Origin: Dolichospermum sp. LEGE 00240
GTDB lineage: Bacteria; Cyanobacteriota; Cyanobacteriia; Cyanobacteriales; Nostocaceae
Reading direction: 5' to 3'
NCBI RefSeq assembly: GCF_015207875.1
Contig: NZ_JADEVZ010000010.1
Location: 35,170-99,169 of the forward strand
DNA length: 64,000 nucleotides
A program made the translations under genes and the position numbers. The notes under the pieces were generated by a model. That model was given only the letters and a program-made list of their open reading frames with translations. It was not told the origin of the DNA and searched no databases. This document shows positions 47,122 through 55,097 of this stretch, one piece after another (within the stretch, counting starts at the first letter, position 1; each line of letters begins with the position of its first letter).

Positions 47122-47224
47122 GGAATTTTATGTGGATTATCCACAGACCAGAAGGTATAAAAATTGTAAAATATCCTTTTAGCATAGATACAAGAATTTA
47201 AGAATTACTCAATTATTCTTAACG

Positions 47225-47246
47225 CCCCTTCTGATTAATGAAGGGG
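47225..47246. terminator. stem-loop after the pentapeptide gene
   Basis: CCCCTTC (47225-47231) pairs with GAAGGGG (47240-47246) around an 8-base loop. It lies just past the stop codon of the minus-strand pentapeptide gene. A T-run (GGGGTTTTT) follows on the plus strand rather than directly after the stem on the minus strand, so terminator function is plausible but not certain. Confidence 0.4.
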
Positions 47247-47257
47247 ATATGGGGTTT

Positions 47258-47755
47258 TTACTTACATCCTAAAGATTGACGAGTATCTACACCAGTTTTA
47301 GAATTTACACCACTGGCATGAACGCAGAGTTGTTTCACCTGTAGCATATCTAAAATTGCATTGGTAAAATCAGCACCAATGATATCAACATTATCAAAAG
47401 TGGAACGCAACATCATTGCATCTGTAAAAACCGCATCACTTAAATCGGCATCTTTGAATTTTGATAGATAAGCAATTCCTTGACTAAAATCCACACCATG
47501 AAAATTTACAGTATCCAATAAGACACCGTTAAATACAGCACCACGTAAATCAGCGGCGCTAAAATTGGTATTTTCTAATTTCACGCTTGTAAACTCAATC
47601 CCAATTAAACTTTGTCCAGAAAAGTCCTTCCCCCCGACTCCCTTGTTGCTAAGAGAATTAGTAACACTAGAAGAACTTGCTGCTTGCGCTGATAAGGGAA
47701 ACACAAACAACACTAGAGCTAAAATCACACTAGCCAAGATTGAGCGATACTTCAT
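47258..47755 (-). CDS. exported pentapeptide repeat protein
   Basis: A 165-residue protein with a clear Sec signal (hydrophobic [16 protein letters not shown], cleavage after AQA), so it is periplasmic or in the thylakoid lumen. The mature part has about 12-14 pentapeptide A(D/N)LxX-type repeats ([36 protein letters not shown]) that would form a short quadrilateral beta helix. Two cysteines near the C-terminus (QLCVHASG and SLGCK) could form a disulfide and are typical of lumenal cyanobacterial pentapeptide proteins. Function unknown. Apparently monocistronic. Confidence 0.85.
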   Translation of the reverse strand: MKYRSILASVILALVLFVFPLSAQAASSSSVTNSLSNKGVGGKDFSGQSLIGIEFTSVKLENTNFSAADLRGAVFNGVLLDTVNFHGVDFSQGIAYLSKFKDADLSDAVFTDAMMLRSTFDNVDIIGADFTNAILDMLQVKQLCVHASGVNSKTGVDTRQSLGCK

Positions 47756-47910
47756 AATTTTTGCTTAATAAATCTCAACAATTCCACTATTAATCATTAA
47801 ACCGCAGGAAGGATGCAGCTTGTAATTTTCTGCTAAATTAACAGCGATCGCGTAGGATAGATAAATGTTGAGATGCGATCGCACGTAAACGTCAATATAA
47901 ATAACTACCT

Positions 47911-49047
47911 GTGGCTAATCAAGAAAATATTACCCAATCTCTCACACGAACCCCTTTATATCAAATGGGTGTAGAACTCAAAGCCAGATTTACCAGCTTT
48001 GGGGGCTGGGAAATGCCCATACAATATACCAGTATCACCCAAGAACACCATGCCGTCAGAAATACCGCTGGAATGTTCGATATTTCTCACATGGGCAAAT
48101 TTACCCTCCAAGGTAAAAACCTGATTTCCCAACTGGAGTATTTAGTTCCCTCCGATTTAAGTCGGTTACAACCTGGACAAGCACAATATACCGTATTGCT
48201 TAACCCCCAAGGCGGAATCATTGACGACATCATTATTTATTACCAAAATACAGACAGCACTGGGACGCAAAATTTAGTCATCATCGTCAACGCCTCAACT
48301 ACCGACAAAGACAAAAAATGGCTATTGGCACATCTTGATCTTGATGTAGTCCAATTTCAAGACCTATCACGGGATAAAATCTTAATTGCCGTTCAAGGAC
48401 CCACAGCTACTCATCATCTACAATCCCTAGTCACAACAGACTTATCACCCATTAAGGCTTTTGGGCATTTAGAAACGACCATTTTTGGCAAACACGCATT
48501 CCTCGCCCGCACAGGTTACACTGGCGAAGATGGTTTTGAAGTGATGGTGGATGCCTCCGTTGGGATAGACTTGTGGCAAAGTTTATATAATGCTGGTGTT
48601 ATTCCCTGCGGACTTGGTTGTAGAGATACCCTTCGCTTAGAAGCTGCAATGGCACTTTATGGGCAAGATATTGACGATACCACCACTCCTCTAGAAGCCG
48701 GCTTAGGTTGGTTAGTACATTTAGATACCAAAGGTGATTTTATTGGCAGAGAAGTTTTAATACAGCAAAAAGCCCAAGGAATATCCCGTAAACTCGTTGG
48801 TTTGCAAACACAAGGACGCAATATTCCTCGTCACGGCTACCCCGTATTATCATCTAAACAAGTTGTAGGAGAAGTAACAAGTGGTACTCTCTCCCTGACA
48901 CTTGGTTATCCTATCGCCTTAGCTTACGTTCCCACCCCATTAGCAAAGCTTAAGCAGCAGCTAGATGTGGAAATTCGTGGTAAAGTTTACCCTGCGGTGG
49001 TTGTGAAACGCCCATTTTATCGCTCAAAGAATCGTGTTACTAACTGA
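47911..49047 (+). CDS. gcvT: aminomethyltransferase (glycine cleavage T protein)
   Basis: T protein of the glycine cleavage complex, which moves the aminomethyl carbon from the H protein to tetrahydrofolate and releases ammonia; important for photorespiratory glycine. Length 378 with the conserved GGWEMPIQYTSITQEHHAVR start, GMFDISHMGKF, GYTGEDGFEV and CRDTLRLEAAMALYGQDID. It begins with GTG at 47911; the sequence up to TPLYQMGVEL is weakly conserved. Two HIP1 sites lie upstream. I looked for a glycine riboswitch ahead of it and saw none. gcvH follows. Confidence 0.94.
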   Translation: MANQENITQSLTRTPLYQMGVELKARFTSFGGWEMPIQYTSITQEHHAVRNTAGMFDISHMGKFTLQGKNLISQLEYLVPSDLSRLQPGQAQYTVLLNPQGGIIDDIIIYYQNTDSTGTQNLVIIVNASTTDKDKKWLLAHLDLDVVQFQDLSRDKILIAVQGPTATHHLQSLVTTDLSPIKAFGHLETTIFGKHAFLARTGYTGEDGFEVMVDASVGIDLWQSLYNAGVIPCGLGCRDTLRLEAAMALYGQDIDDTTTPLEAGLGWLVHLDTKGDFIGREVLIQQKAQGISRKLVGLQTQGRNIPRHGYPVLSSKQVVGEVTSGTLSLTLGYPIALAYVPTPLAKLKQQLDVEIRGKVYPAVVVKRPFYRSKNRVTN

Positions 49048-49128
49048 TAATCTTTGAGGTTTTTGAGGAATAATGTCTTTTAGGTTACTCTTGTAACACT
49101 ATTTTTTTAACGTGGAAGAGAAAGTGAT

Positions 49129-49521
49129 ATGTCTTTAGAATATCCCCAGGATTTTCGATACTTAGATTCCCATGAATATGTTCGTCTAGATGGAGAAATT
49201 GCCACTATTGGTATTACTGCGTTTGCTATAGAACAATTAGGTGATATTGTCTTTTTGGAACTGCCGGATACTGGTGATGTTATTACCAAGGGAGAGACAT
49301 TTGGTTCTATTGAATCCGTGAAGGCTGTTGAAGACTTGAATTCACCTGTTACTGGCACAGTTGTAGAACGCAATGAAGCTTTAATAAATGATCCAGAACA
49401 AGTACCTGAAGACCCCTATGGTGAGGGTTGGTTCTTAAAAGTTCGCATTAATGATCCTGATGAAGTGAATGAGGATACATTAACAGCAGATGAATATAGT
49501 GATCAGGTAGAGGGTGTGTAA
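49129..49521 (+). CDS. gcvH: glycine cleavage system H protein
   Basis: Lipoyl carrier of the glycine cleavage complex, 130 residues. The lipoylation site is the lysine in [18 protein letters not shown]. The N-terminal [19 protein letters not shown] and C-terminal [10 protein letters not shown] segments are standard. It starts 81 bases after gcvT and is probably co-transcribed. gcvP, which follows gcvH in many cyanobacteria, is missing here: repeats and a decayed helicase gene on the other strand follow instead. Confidence 0.95.
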   Translation: MSLEYPQDFRYLDSHEYVRLDGEIATIGITAFAIEQLGDIVFLELPDTGDVITKGETFGSIESVKAVEDLNSPVTGTVVERNEALINDPEQVPEDPYGEGWFLKVRINDPDEVNEDTLTADEYSDQVEGV

Positions 49522-49533
49522 ATAAGTTCATTT

Positions 49534-49704
49534 AGGGACTTACAATTAAAAAAATACCCAAAAATTTCTTGTGGTGCGGGACGAATTGCCCGCTAATCAT
49601 CAAGGACGGGCAGCAATACTTGTCGGTTAAGGAAATGTAGGTTGGGTTGAGCGATAGTGAAACCCAACATTACCAAGGATTTTGTTGGGTTATGGCTATG
49701 GCTC
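49534..49704. repeat. REP-like repeat copy C plus GTTGGGTT hairpin
   Basis: Positions 49534-49616 are the third copy of the GTGCGGGACGAA family, truncated or changed at its 3' end (GGACGGGCAGCAATACTTG). Positions 49641-49668 form a hairpin GTTGGGTT ... AACCCAAC, another dispersed Nostocales repeat. A mixed repeat (CGCCACGCAAGCTATCGCCA) runs into the 3' end of the helicase remnant. Confidence 0.7.
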
Positions 49705-51448
49705 CTACGTCGCCACGCAAGCTATCGCCACACTTCGTGAACGTTCCGATTGCAACGCTAAAACCTTTAATTGCTCCCGCCAATTTTTATCATAGCGCAG
49801 GGTTAATATCTGATATCCAGCATTGTATCTCAGATTATCTCTCTCAATTTGGTCTTGCTTTTTCTGTTCAGGACTATCATGAACTGAACCATCGCAGAAA
49901 ATAGCGATCGCATCTTCCTTATACACAAAATCTGGTTTACAATTGGCTTCGGTAATTAATTCCTGGGCTGTATCAGGTAGTTTATAACCCCGTTGGTAAA
50001 TCTCTTGTAAAACTTCTCGTTCAAAATCGGAATTTGGGTCTGTTTGTGCGAATAGTTTTTGATATTGTTCATCTCGGAATACACCGGATATCTCTACTGT
50101 ACTTGCTTGCAGATCATCGAGTAAAGGTTTAATCAAATGACGATTAATTAACGGATGATCAAATTGATTCCTGTAGGAAAGTAAGCATTCATAGCAAGCT
50201 TGCACACAACTATCCTTTGGTGTTTGAAAATGACAAATATCTAAAGCAGAATTGGCGATTTTCTGAAAAGCATCTGTTTGTTGGAGTAGCTGAGATAAAA
50301 CTCCTGCACCACCTTCTGATGCTTCCCAAAATAGCAAATATTTTCCTTCTCCTAATCTTTCTGAATCCAGTTCATCTGGTTCTAATTTATAAACTGCTTG
50401 AATTGCTGTTTCTAGGATATATTGGAGAGTGTCGTTGCGCTTCTCGTGCTTGAGCTTCAGCGTTTTTGCGTTCTTCATCTGTGACATAACCAGCAGCAGA
50501 ACGACTAATTATGATGTTAGCCTGATCTCTTTGTTTAACTGCACTATCATAAAGTTTACGCCAGCGATCGCATTTTCTATTGAATGTATTCAGTGTATTC
50601 TCTATGGTAAATTGTAGCCAATGTACAGAATACCAAGAGGCTTTTTGTAAATCACTTTGACAGAAGGTATCTGCAAGTATTGACTGAGTAGCTTGCAGAC
50701 ATTCAGCTAATTTCCCAGAACTAAGTATTAATTGTTCACGTACACTATCTTTCAGGGGATAATTAGTAACATCTAAATCCAGAATTTTGTTCATGGAGTC
50801 ATCTAAATAAACTCCTGTATGTGCTAACCAAATTGAATACACATGAGATTGAACTAAATCTTGGTTTGATAATTCTAACTTAGGCGGAGCAACAGCACCA
50901 GCTACCATTTGCTGTTGACGTTGGAAGAAATATTGATCATGACCGCTACCAATAGCTGCATAAGTAATAACTAATGCTTCCTGTCCACTGCGTCCAGCGC
51001 GTCCGCTACGTTGGGCATAATTTGCAGGACTGGGGGGAACATTCCGCAAATGAACCACACTCAAATCTGAAATATCTATACCTAATTCCATTGTCGGAGA
51101 ACAGAATAAACTCGCTAATTCTCCTTTTCTGAATCTTTCTTCCCGTTCTTGACGTGCTTTAGTTTTAACTTGTCCTGTATGTTCTCGCCCTTCCATTGTT
51201 TGAATTTTTTGGGCATTACTTTGATAAAATTCTTGAAAGAATTTGTTAACCAGTATTTTGGCATCTTCTTGACCCTGTAAACGCTTAGATGAAAGAGGGT
51301 CGGGAGGAATTTCAGTTAATATTGTAAATTTCCATGCTAAGGAACTAATTTGTAGTTGAATACCATTTTTAGTGGTTAAAAAACCAGCATCAGCTAATGC
51401 AGCAATGAAGGTATTAATTAAAGTATTGTATTCTGTTTCTGTTAACAA
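49705..51448 (-). pseudogene. remnant of an SF2 helicase with DUF1998/MrfA-like Zn region and C-terminal nuclease-like end
   Basis: Two overlapping frames (50387-51448 and 49705-50487) read as one protein broken by a one-base frameshift near 50430-50440: QAREAQR in the first frame continues as DTLQYILETAIQAVY in the second. The first frame has the C-terminal helicase lobe (FCSPTMELGIDISDLSVVHL, NYAQRSGRAGRSGQ). The second has the DUF1998/MZB-like region FWEASEGGAGVL with the cysteines CHFQTPKDSCVQACYECLL, and a PD-(D/E)XK-like tail (KPDFVYKEDAIAIFCDGSVHD). The N-terminal helicase lobe is missing; upstream lies the repeat array at 51580-51840, and the open frame stops near 51550. MrfA and the DISARM DrmA proteins share the helicase-DUF1998 layout. 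It is almost certainly inactive as it stands. Confidence 0.75.
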
Positions 51449-51579
51449 TTCACTGTGTAATGACCAAGCTTTAGGAGAACGTAAAAACCGTCCAATTTTA
51501 CTTTTAATTGTTAATTTACCGGGGCTTTTTGTTGAGATTTTGATGTATAATTACCATCAATAATGGGTGTACGTCGGGT

Positions 51580-51840
51580 GTAATTCGTAGTTCGTAATAT
51601 TTCCTGCGGAAACGCTGCGCGAACATAATTCGTAATTCGTAATTCGTAATTGTTATTTCCTGTGGAAATGTTGTGTGGAGGTAATTCGTAATTCGTAATT
51701 CGTGATTCGTAATTCGTGATTTGGAATTCGAGATTCGTGATTTGGAATTTGGAATTTGGGATTCGGAATATTTCCTTCGGAAACGCTACGCGAAGGGGAT
51801 TCGTGATTTGGAATTTGGAATTTGGAATTCGTAATTATTT
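51580..51840. repeat. large TTCGTAA/TTTGGAA heptamer array
   Basis: About 260 bp of tandem heptamers (TTCGTAA, TTCGTGA, TTTGGAA, GAATTCG) with three insertions of a 28-bp unit TATTTCCTTCGGAAACGCTA-like at 51597-51624, 51654-51681 and 51768-51796. It lies at the broken 5' end of the helicase remnant. The frame at 51653-51865 is translated repeat, not a gene. Confidence 0.85.
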
Positions 51841-51960
51841 TGTCTGATAGTGAAGCGTGACGCAAGCCATATCAGGATTTACAGGATTTATCCAGCTTGA
51901 TTAACTGTTGGTTGTGGAAGAGGTTCACCTGTTGTTTGATAAGCACAATAAAGTTTTAAG

Positions 51961-52251
51961 CTACGCGACATAAATAGCGTCCTTTTCTACAGCATCAATA
52001 ATTTGAGGTTTCAACATTTTTTTAGTGACTAAATCAACGGATAAAGACAAATTATCTTCTAAGAAGAATTTTAAGTCCATATATTTATCAAAGGTAACTT
52101 TCCCTTGAAATTCTACTAATAAGTCAATATCGCTAGTAGTTTTTGCTTCATCTCTTGCATAAGAACCAAATAAAGCCAAGGAAGTTACACCATAACTTTT
52201 AATGGTGGTTAAGTTTTTTTTGAGGAAGTTAATTAAATATTCTCTGTTCAT
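51961..52251 (-). CDS. MNT-domain nucleotidyltransferase (MntA-like antitoxin)
   Basis: A 96-residue minimal nucleotidyltransferase. The signature GSYARDEAKTTSDIDLLVEF has the GS and DxD metal-binding residues, and a third carboxylate lies in LSVDLVTKK. These proteins usually neighbour a HEPN-domain toxin (HEPT) and silence it by AMPylation. No HEPN gene is next to it here: downstream is a 27-codon remnant-like frame (51899-51971) and upstream is a repeat and the VapC remnant. So it looks orphaned. Confidence 0.8.
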   Translation of the reverse strand: MNREYLINFLKKNLTTIKSYGVTSLALFGSYARDEAKTTSDIDLLVEFQGKVTFDKYMDLKFFLEDNLSLSVDLVTKKMLKPQIIDAVEKDAIYVA

Positions 52252-52264
52252 AACTTGTAATTAT

Positions 52265-52310
52265 TTTGTCAGAATCAGGATGTCCAAGATTTAAGGATTT
52301 ACAGGATGTT
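52265..52310. repeat. direct repeat flanking the VapBC pair, copy 1
   Basis: 46 bp beginning TTTGTCAGAATCAGGATGTC and ending GATTTACAGGATGTT. It is about 90% identical to 52914-52959 in the same orientation. It ends 2 bases before the vapC stop codon. A shorter relative (ATCAGGATTTACAGGATTT) is at about 51872-51892. Confidence 0.75.
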
Positions 52311-52312
52311 GT

Positions 52313-52606
52313 TTATTGTTTTTGTTTTTTGTAATTTGGTATACCTCTTTTCCGAAGAAATCTATATTTATCAACACTTTTGATAGCAATATTTAATCCT
52401 AACATCTCAAAAATCTGTAGAGAAGTTAGTAATTCTTTTGCTGTTTGATATCCCTCATCTGAACGAAAACCTTGTAAAACTTCAGTCAAAATTAAATCAC
52501 CAACAGCAATTTGTTCTACTCCTAACAGTGTATCTAATTTATTCGTTTCTGGTGTTTCTACACCATTAAAATAGTCTATCCATACGCTTGAATCTACAAT
52601 AATCAT
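52313..52606 (-). pseudogene. VapC-type PIN domain toxin, C-terminally truncated
   Basis: 97 codons of a PIN-domain RNase. The N-terminal acid D5 in MIIVDSSVWIDYF and E42 in ILTEVLQGFRSDEGY are present. The protein follows the family up to VDKYRFLRKRGI and then departs (PNYKKQKQ, stop). Intact family members continue about 35-40 residues with the later catalytic aspartates (as in TIDVLIATFC and hnDrDF). The 3' end runs straight into a direct repeat, so the end was lost through the repeat. Probably inactive. The start overlaps the antitoxin stop by 4 bp. Confidence 0.8.
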
Positions 52607-52893
52607 CCATTTGTTCTCATTTCTTCTAAATTATCTTCCCATTTCAGTTTTCCTCTATAGGCTTTAATTTTTTCTTGCTGTTTTAGTATCTTTAAATGAT
52701 GTATTTCTTGTTGAAAACTATTCCAGTAATTAAACTGTTCATTGGGTAGGGGTTGATTATGATATGCAGCTTTTTCACTACAACCTCTTTCAATTAGAGT
52801 CAATAAGTTATTGACAACATTGATAAAGTTATCATCATTAGGTAAGTTTTCTATCAATGTGTGATAGATTTTTTGTTCTAATTCGCTATCCAT
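52603..52893 (-). CDS. VapB-like antitoxin
   Basis: A 96-residue protein just upstream of, and overlapping by 4 bp (ATGA), the PIN-domain gene. Its C-terminus GKLKWEDNLEEMRTNG fits the short toxin-binding tail of cyanobacterial VapB-type antitoxins (W-x-x-x-L-x-x-M-R). The N-terminal part is helical, with no ribbon-helix-helix or AbrB motif I can name, so DNA binding is uncertain. Confidence 0.65.
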   Translation of the reverse strand: MDSELEQKIYHTLIENLPNDDNFINVVNNLLTLIERGCSEKAAYHNQPLPNEQFNYWNSFQQEIHHLKILKQQEKIKAYRGKLKWEDNLEEMRTNG

Positions 52894-52913
52894 AAGCTAC
52901 AATATGTACAATT

Positions 52914-52959
52914 TTTGTCTGAATCAGGATGTCCAGGATTTGAAGATTTACAGGATGTT
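52914..52959. repeat. direct repeat flanking the VapBC pair, copy 2
   Basis: TTTGTCTGAATCAGGATGTC to GATTTACAGGATGTT, same orientation as 52265-52310. It lies 20 bases upstream of the antitoxin start, so the two repeats bracket the toxin-antitoxin pair. Confidence 0.75.
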
Positions 52960-53027
52960 ATTGATAAATTATTGGTAAATATTTAATATTATAAAATACA
53001 ATTATCCTCATAGTCAACTAATAATAG

Positions 53028-53119
53028 CAATACCTTAGCCAATTGTCCCAATATAGGTCTGAAACCCAATAAAATCCTTAGGATATCAATAGGGTTTCAG
53101 GGTTTTGACCAAGGTATTG
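53028..53119. mobile_element. small inverted-repeat element (CAATACCTT ends)
   Basis: 92 bp with ends CAATACCTTAGCCAA and TTGACCAAGGTATTG, and inner arms GTCTGAAACCC and GGGTTTCAGG that also pair. Non-coding and MITE-like. Single copy in this window. Confidence 0.65.
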
Positions 53120-53374
53120 AATTACTTATTAGCCATTAAGAATCTCCGTATCTAAAGACGCAGAGAGTATAAAAGTTTACTTTTTGGTTATCTTTGGATT
53201 TTTGAGGGCTAAAGCTGTAAACCATTACTATTTTCACGATATCAAAATAAGCAAGTTCACTATCTTTATTCACAATTGCTAAGGTTATTAATCCCATAAC
53301 TAAGATTAGCAAAAGTTGTGATAAGCTGTTACGCAGCTAAATTTGATAACCATAATTTACTTGAACTTTGTAGT

Positions 53375-53391
53375 GCGGGCATCTTGCCCGC
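53375..53391. repeat. GCGGGC hairpin
   Basis: GCGGGC-ATCTT-GCCCGC, flanked by TAGT and TAGAA. It resembles the core of the REP-like family at 26768 and 27628 (GTGCGGGC ... GCCCGC). Confidence 0.6.
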
Positions 53392-53545
53392 TAGAATTAT
53401 ACAAACTAAATGCACAACAGCTTAATATTTCACCTTTGATGCTATTGCCATTATCTGAGATGATATGACCTCCTGTAATTGAAAACCTTTGGCTAAGTGG
53501 AAAGAAACTACGGTTAATATCTCAATCTCAGGCAGATAAGTTGAA

Positions 53546-53785
53546 CTAACTCCAAGACTCCCAAATCATGGTGATTGCTAACAAGCAAAACAGCAGAACA
53601 CCAAACCGCAGAAAATAGATAAAAACATCAAAAGATAGCAAAACTTTACTGATTGAGGATGCACCGCAAACATAAAACACAACAACAGCGATCGCAAAAC
53701 CGAATATAGTTAACATCAGATACTTAAATCCCTTTCCAGTCAAAATTAACAGCAGACTTTGGTTATCTTTGTCATTAGTTTTCAT
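53546..53785 (-). CDS. small two-helix membrane protein, unknown
   Basis: About 79 residues from the ATG at 53785 (MKTNDKDNQS), which has a good AGGAG eight bases upstream; the frame is open for 32 more codons, but those lack a ribosome site. Two hydrophobic helices: YLMLTIFGFAIAVVVFYVCG and FLRFGVLLFCLLAITMIW. It resembles no family I know. Cyanobacterial genomes carry many small membrane proteins of this kind. It could be membrane-active in a toxin-antitoxin sense, but nothing shows this. Confidence 0.6.
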   Translation of the reverse strand: MKTNDKDNQSLLLILTGKGFKYLMLTIFGFAIAVVVFYVCGASSISKVLLSFDVFIYFLRFGVLLFCLLAITMIWESWS

Positions 53786-54037
53786 AGTTTTCTCCTGTTT
53801 TTTAGATAAGAGTTGAACAGAAATCTTGTCATCCTGTCTATTGCTGTTCATAAAATTGTCTACGGGATAGAAAAACCTCAATAAAATCCGGCGTGCAAAT
53901 ATACATCACCAGCTTGTAAACTTCCCATTTATCAAAAGCCAAATGTCCTGAGAAAATTAGATATTTAATTGTGTAAAGAATTTCATTAAGCTATCAGTAT
54001 TCTTAACCTGTAAATAGCTATACTATAACGTCTGGTA

Positions 54038-54397
54038 TTATTTTTGATTCTGCAAATGCCTACAATCTATCCAGGTATCAATAATGTAATCGTGTAATTG
54101 CTGGATTTCTAAAAGCTGTTGTGGACTTAATGTGTAACGGTGGCTAATGTGACCACTTAGTTCTACTATGGCCTCGTATTTCCCCTTTTTACTAGAGATA
54201 GTTAATTGTCCGTGTTGAGTTTCTGACAAAGTTTCAATCAGCAGAATAATTAAGTGAGCAAAGACTGATGGTAACTCTACTACATACGCCTGTTTAGATT
54301 TGGCTAAAATTTCTGGGGATTGTTCTCCTATCTTCAAAATACCTTTGATAGCGTTAGAACTCCTAATAAAGTCTGCCAGTCTTAAAGAATTCTTCAT
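54038..54397 (-). CDS. hypothetical protein
   Basis: 119 residues starting MKNSLRLADFIRSSNAIKG, with AGGGGG about nine bases upstream. The composition is that of a soluble alpha/beta protein (VFAHLIILLIETLSETQ, then HRYTLSPQQLLEIQQLHDYI). I recognise no motif. Not in an operon with its neighbours (about 160 bp to the membrane protein gene). Confidence 0.6.
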   Translation of the reverse strand: MKNSLRLADFIRSSNAIKGILKIGEQSPEILAKSKQAYVVELPSVFAHLIILLIETLSETQHGQLTISSKKGKYEAIVELSGHISHRYTLSPQQLLEIQQLHDYIIDTWIDCRHLQNQK

Positions 54398-55097
54398 ATT
54401 AGTTGCCCCCTAATATTGGCTATTTGACTTAAGACTTATCCGTATACCTCACATAGAGGTATTTATATATAAGATAATCACACATACAGTAAAAAAGCAA
54501 GGTATTTATAAAATTTTTCTAGAAAATTCTGACTATGTAAATTTATGTATACTTTTTTGAGACAATTTATCTCACATAAATATAAAGAAGTTATACTAAG
54601 GAGTAGTGTTAAAATCTTTAAATAGAATTCCTAAACCTTACAGGAGTCAGTAACCCAGTGATAAGGGTACTGGGCTTGCAATGGTAATCAAGCAAGCCGT
54701 ATTGACCAGACTACTTCCCTCCCATTCTCCTTCACCCGTCATTTTTGAATTGACAGACCACTAGTACCGCAAGGCGGAAGTCAAAATCAAGACAGTATAG
54801 GCTTTTGGAGAATTTAGAATGGTTGGTTTATTTACGCCGTTTTGTACTAGTTCCTGACGGGTGAGCCATCCCTCTCAGGTCTAAAGACACTGTGAGATTC
54901 CCAGTTACCGCCATGTCTTATCAATATAGGACTCCTAAATGATTCCTGATAGCTTGCGTAGCGTAGCCATAAAATATCAAGTAGTGTAGGGTGGACAAAC
55001 TTAAAAACTGTTACATAACAGTCTTTTTAGAGTTAATATTCATGCTATAAAAAAAATCTCACATACTAATAACTAATATATATGGAGCTTAGATAAT
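54398..55097. other. 700-bp intergenic region upstream of the split NB-ARC gene
   Basis: Divergent region with no supported gene. It contains a short hairpin CCCAGT-gataagggt-ACTGGG (54654-54674), the CCTTCACCCGTC repeat (54729-54764), the second CTAGTACCGC element (54761-54850) and the dispersed phrase GATAGCTTGCGTAGCGTAGC (about 54949-54968). Promoters for both flanking genes must lie here but I cannot place them. Confidence 0.5.
54761..54850. mobile_element. MITE-like element, CTAGTACCGC family, copy 2
   Basis: 90 bp from CTAGTACCGCAAGGCGGAAG to TTTACGCCGTTTTGTACTAG. Same ends and layout as copy 1 (9840-9950) but without the tandem AGTCAAA units. It directly follows the CCTTCACCCGTC repeat and shares the CTAG with it. 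Confidence 0.75.

Larger units (their letters stand above)
52960..53545. other. intergenic region with two inverted repeats
   Basis: About 590 bp with no supported gene. Contains the inverted-repeat element at 53028-53119 and the short hairpin at 53375-53391. The remainder is AT-rich. Confidence 0.5.

Noticed and set aside
47756..47910. Glycine riboswitch ahead of gcvT
   Set aside because: The gap is short and has no recognisable conserved riboswitch core.
51580..51840. Possible CRISPR array
   Set aside because: Units are 7-bp STRR heptamers without unique spacers of constant length, so this is not a CRISPR.
51899..51971. 27-codon frame MSRSLKLYCAYQTTGEPLP overlapping the MNT stop codon
   Set aside because: Too short and without a family match; at best a remnant.
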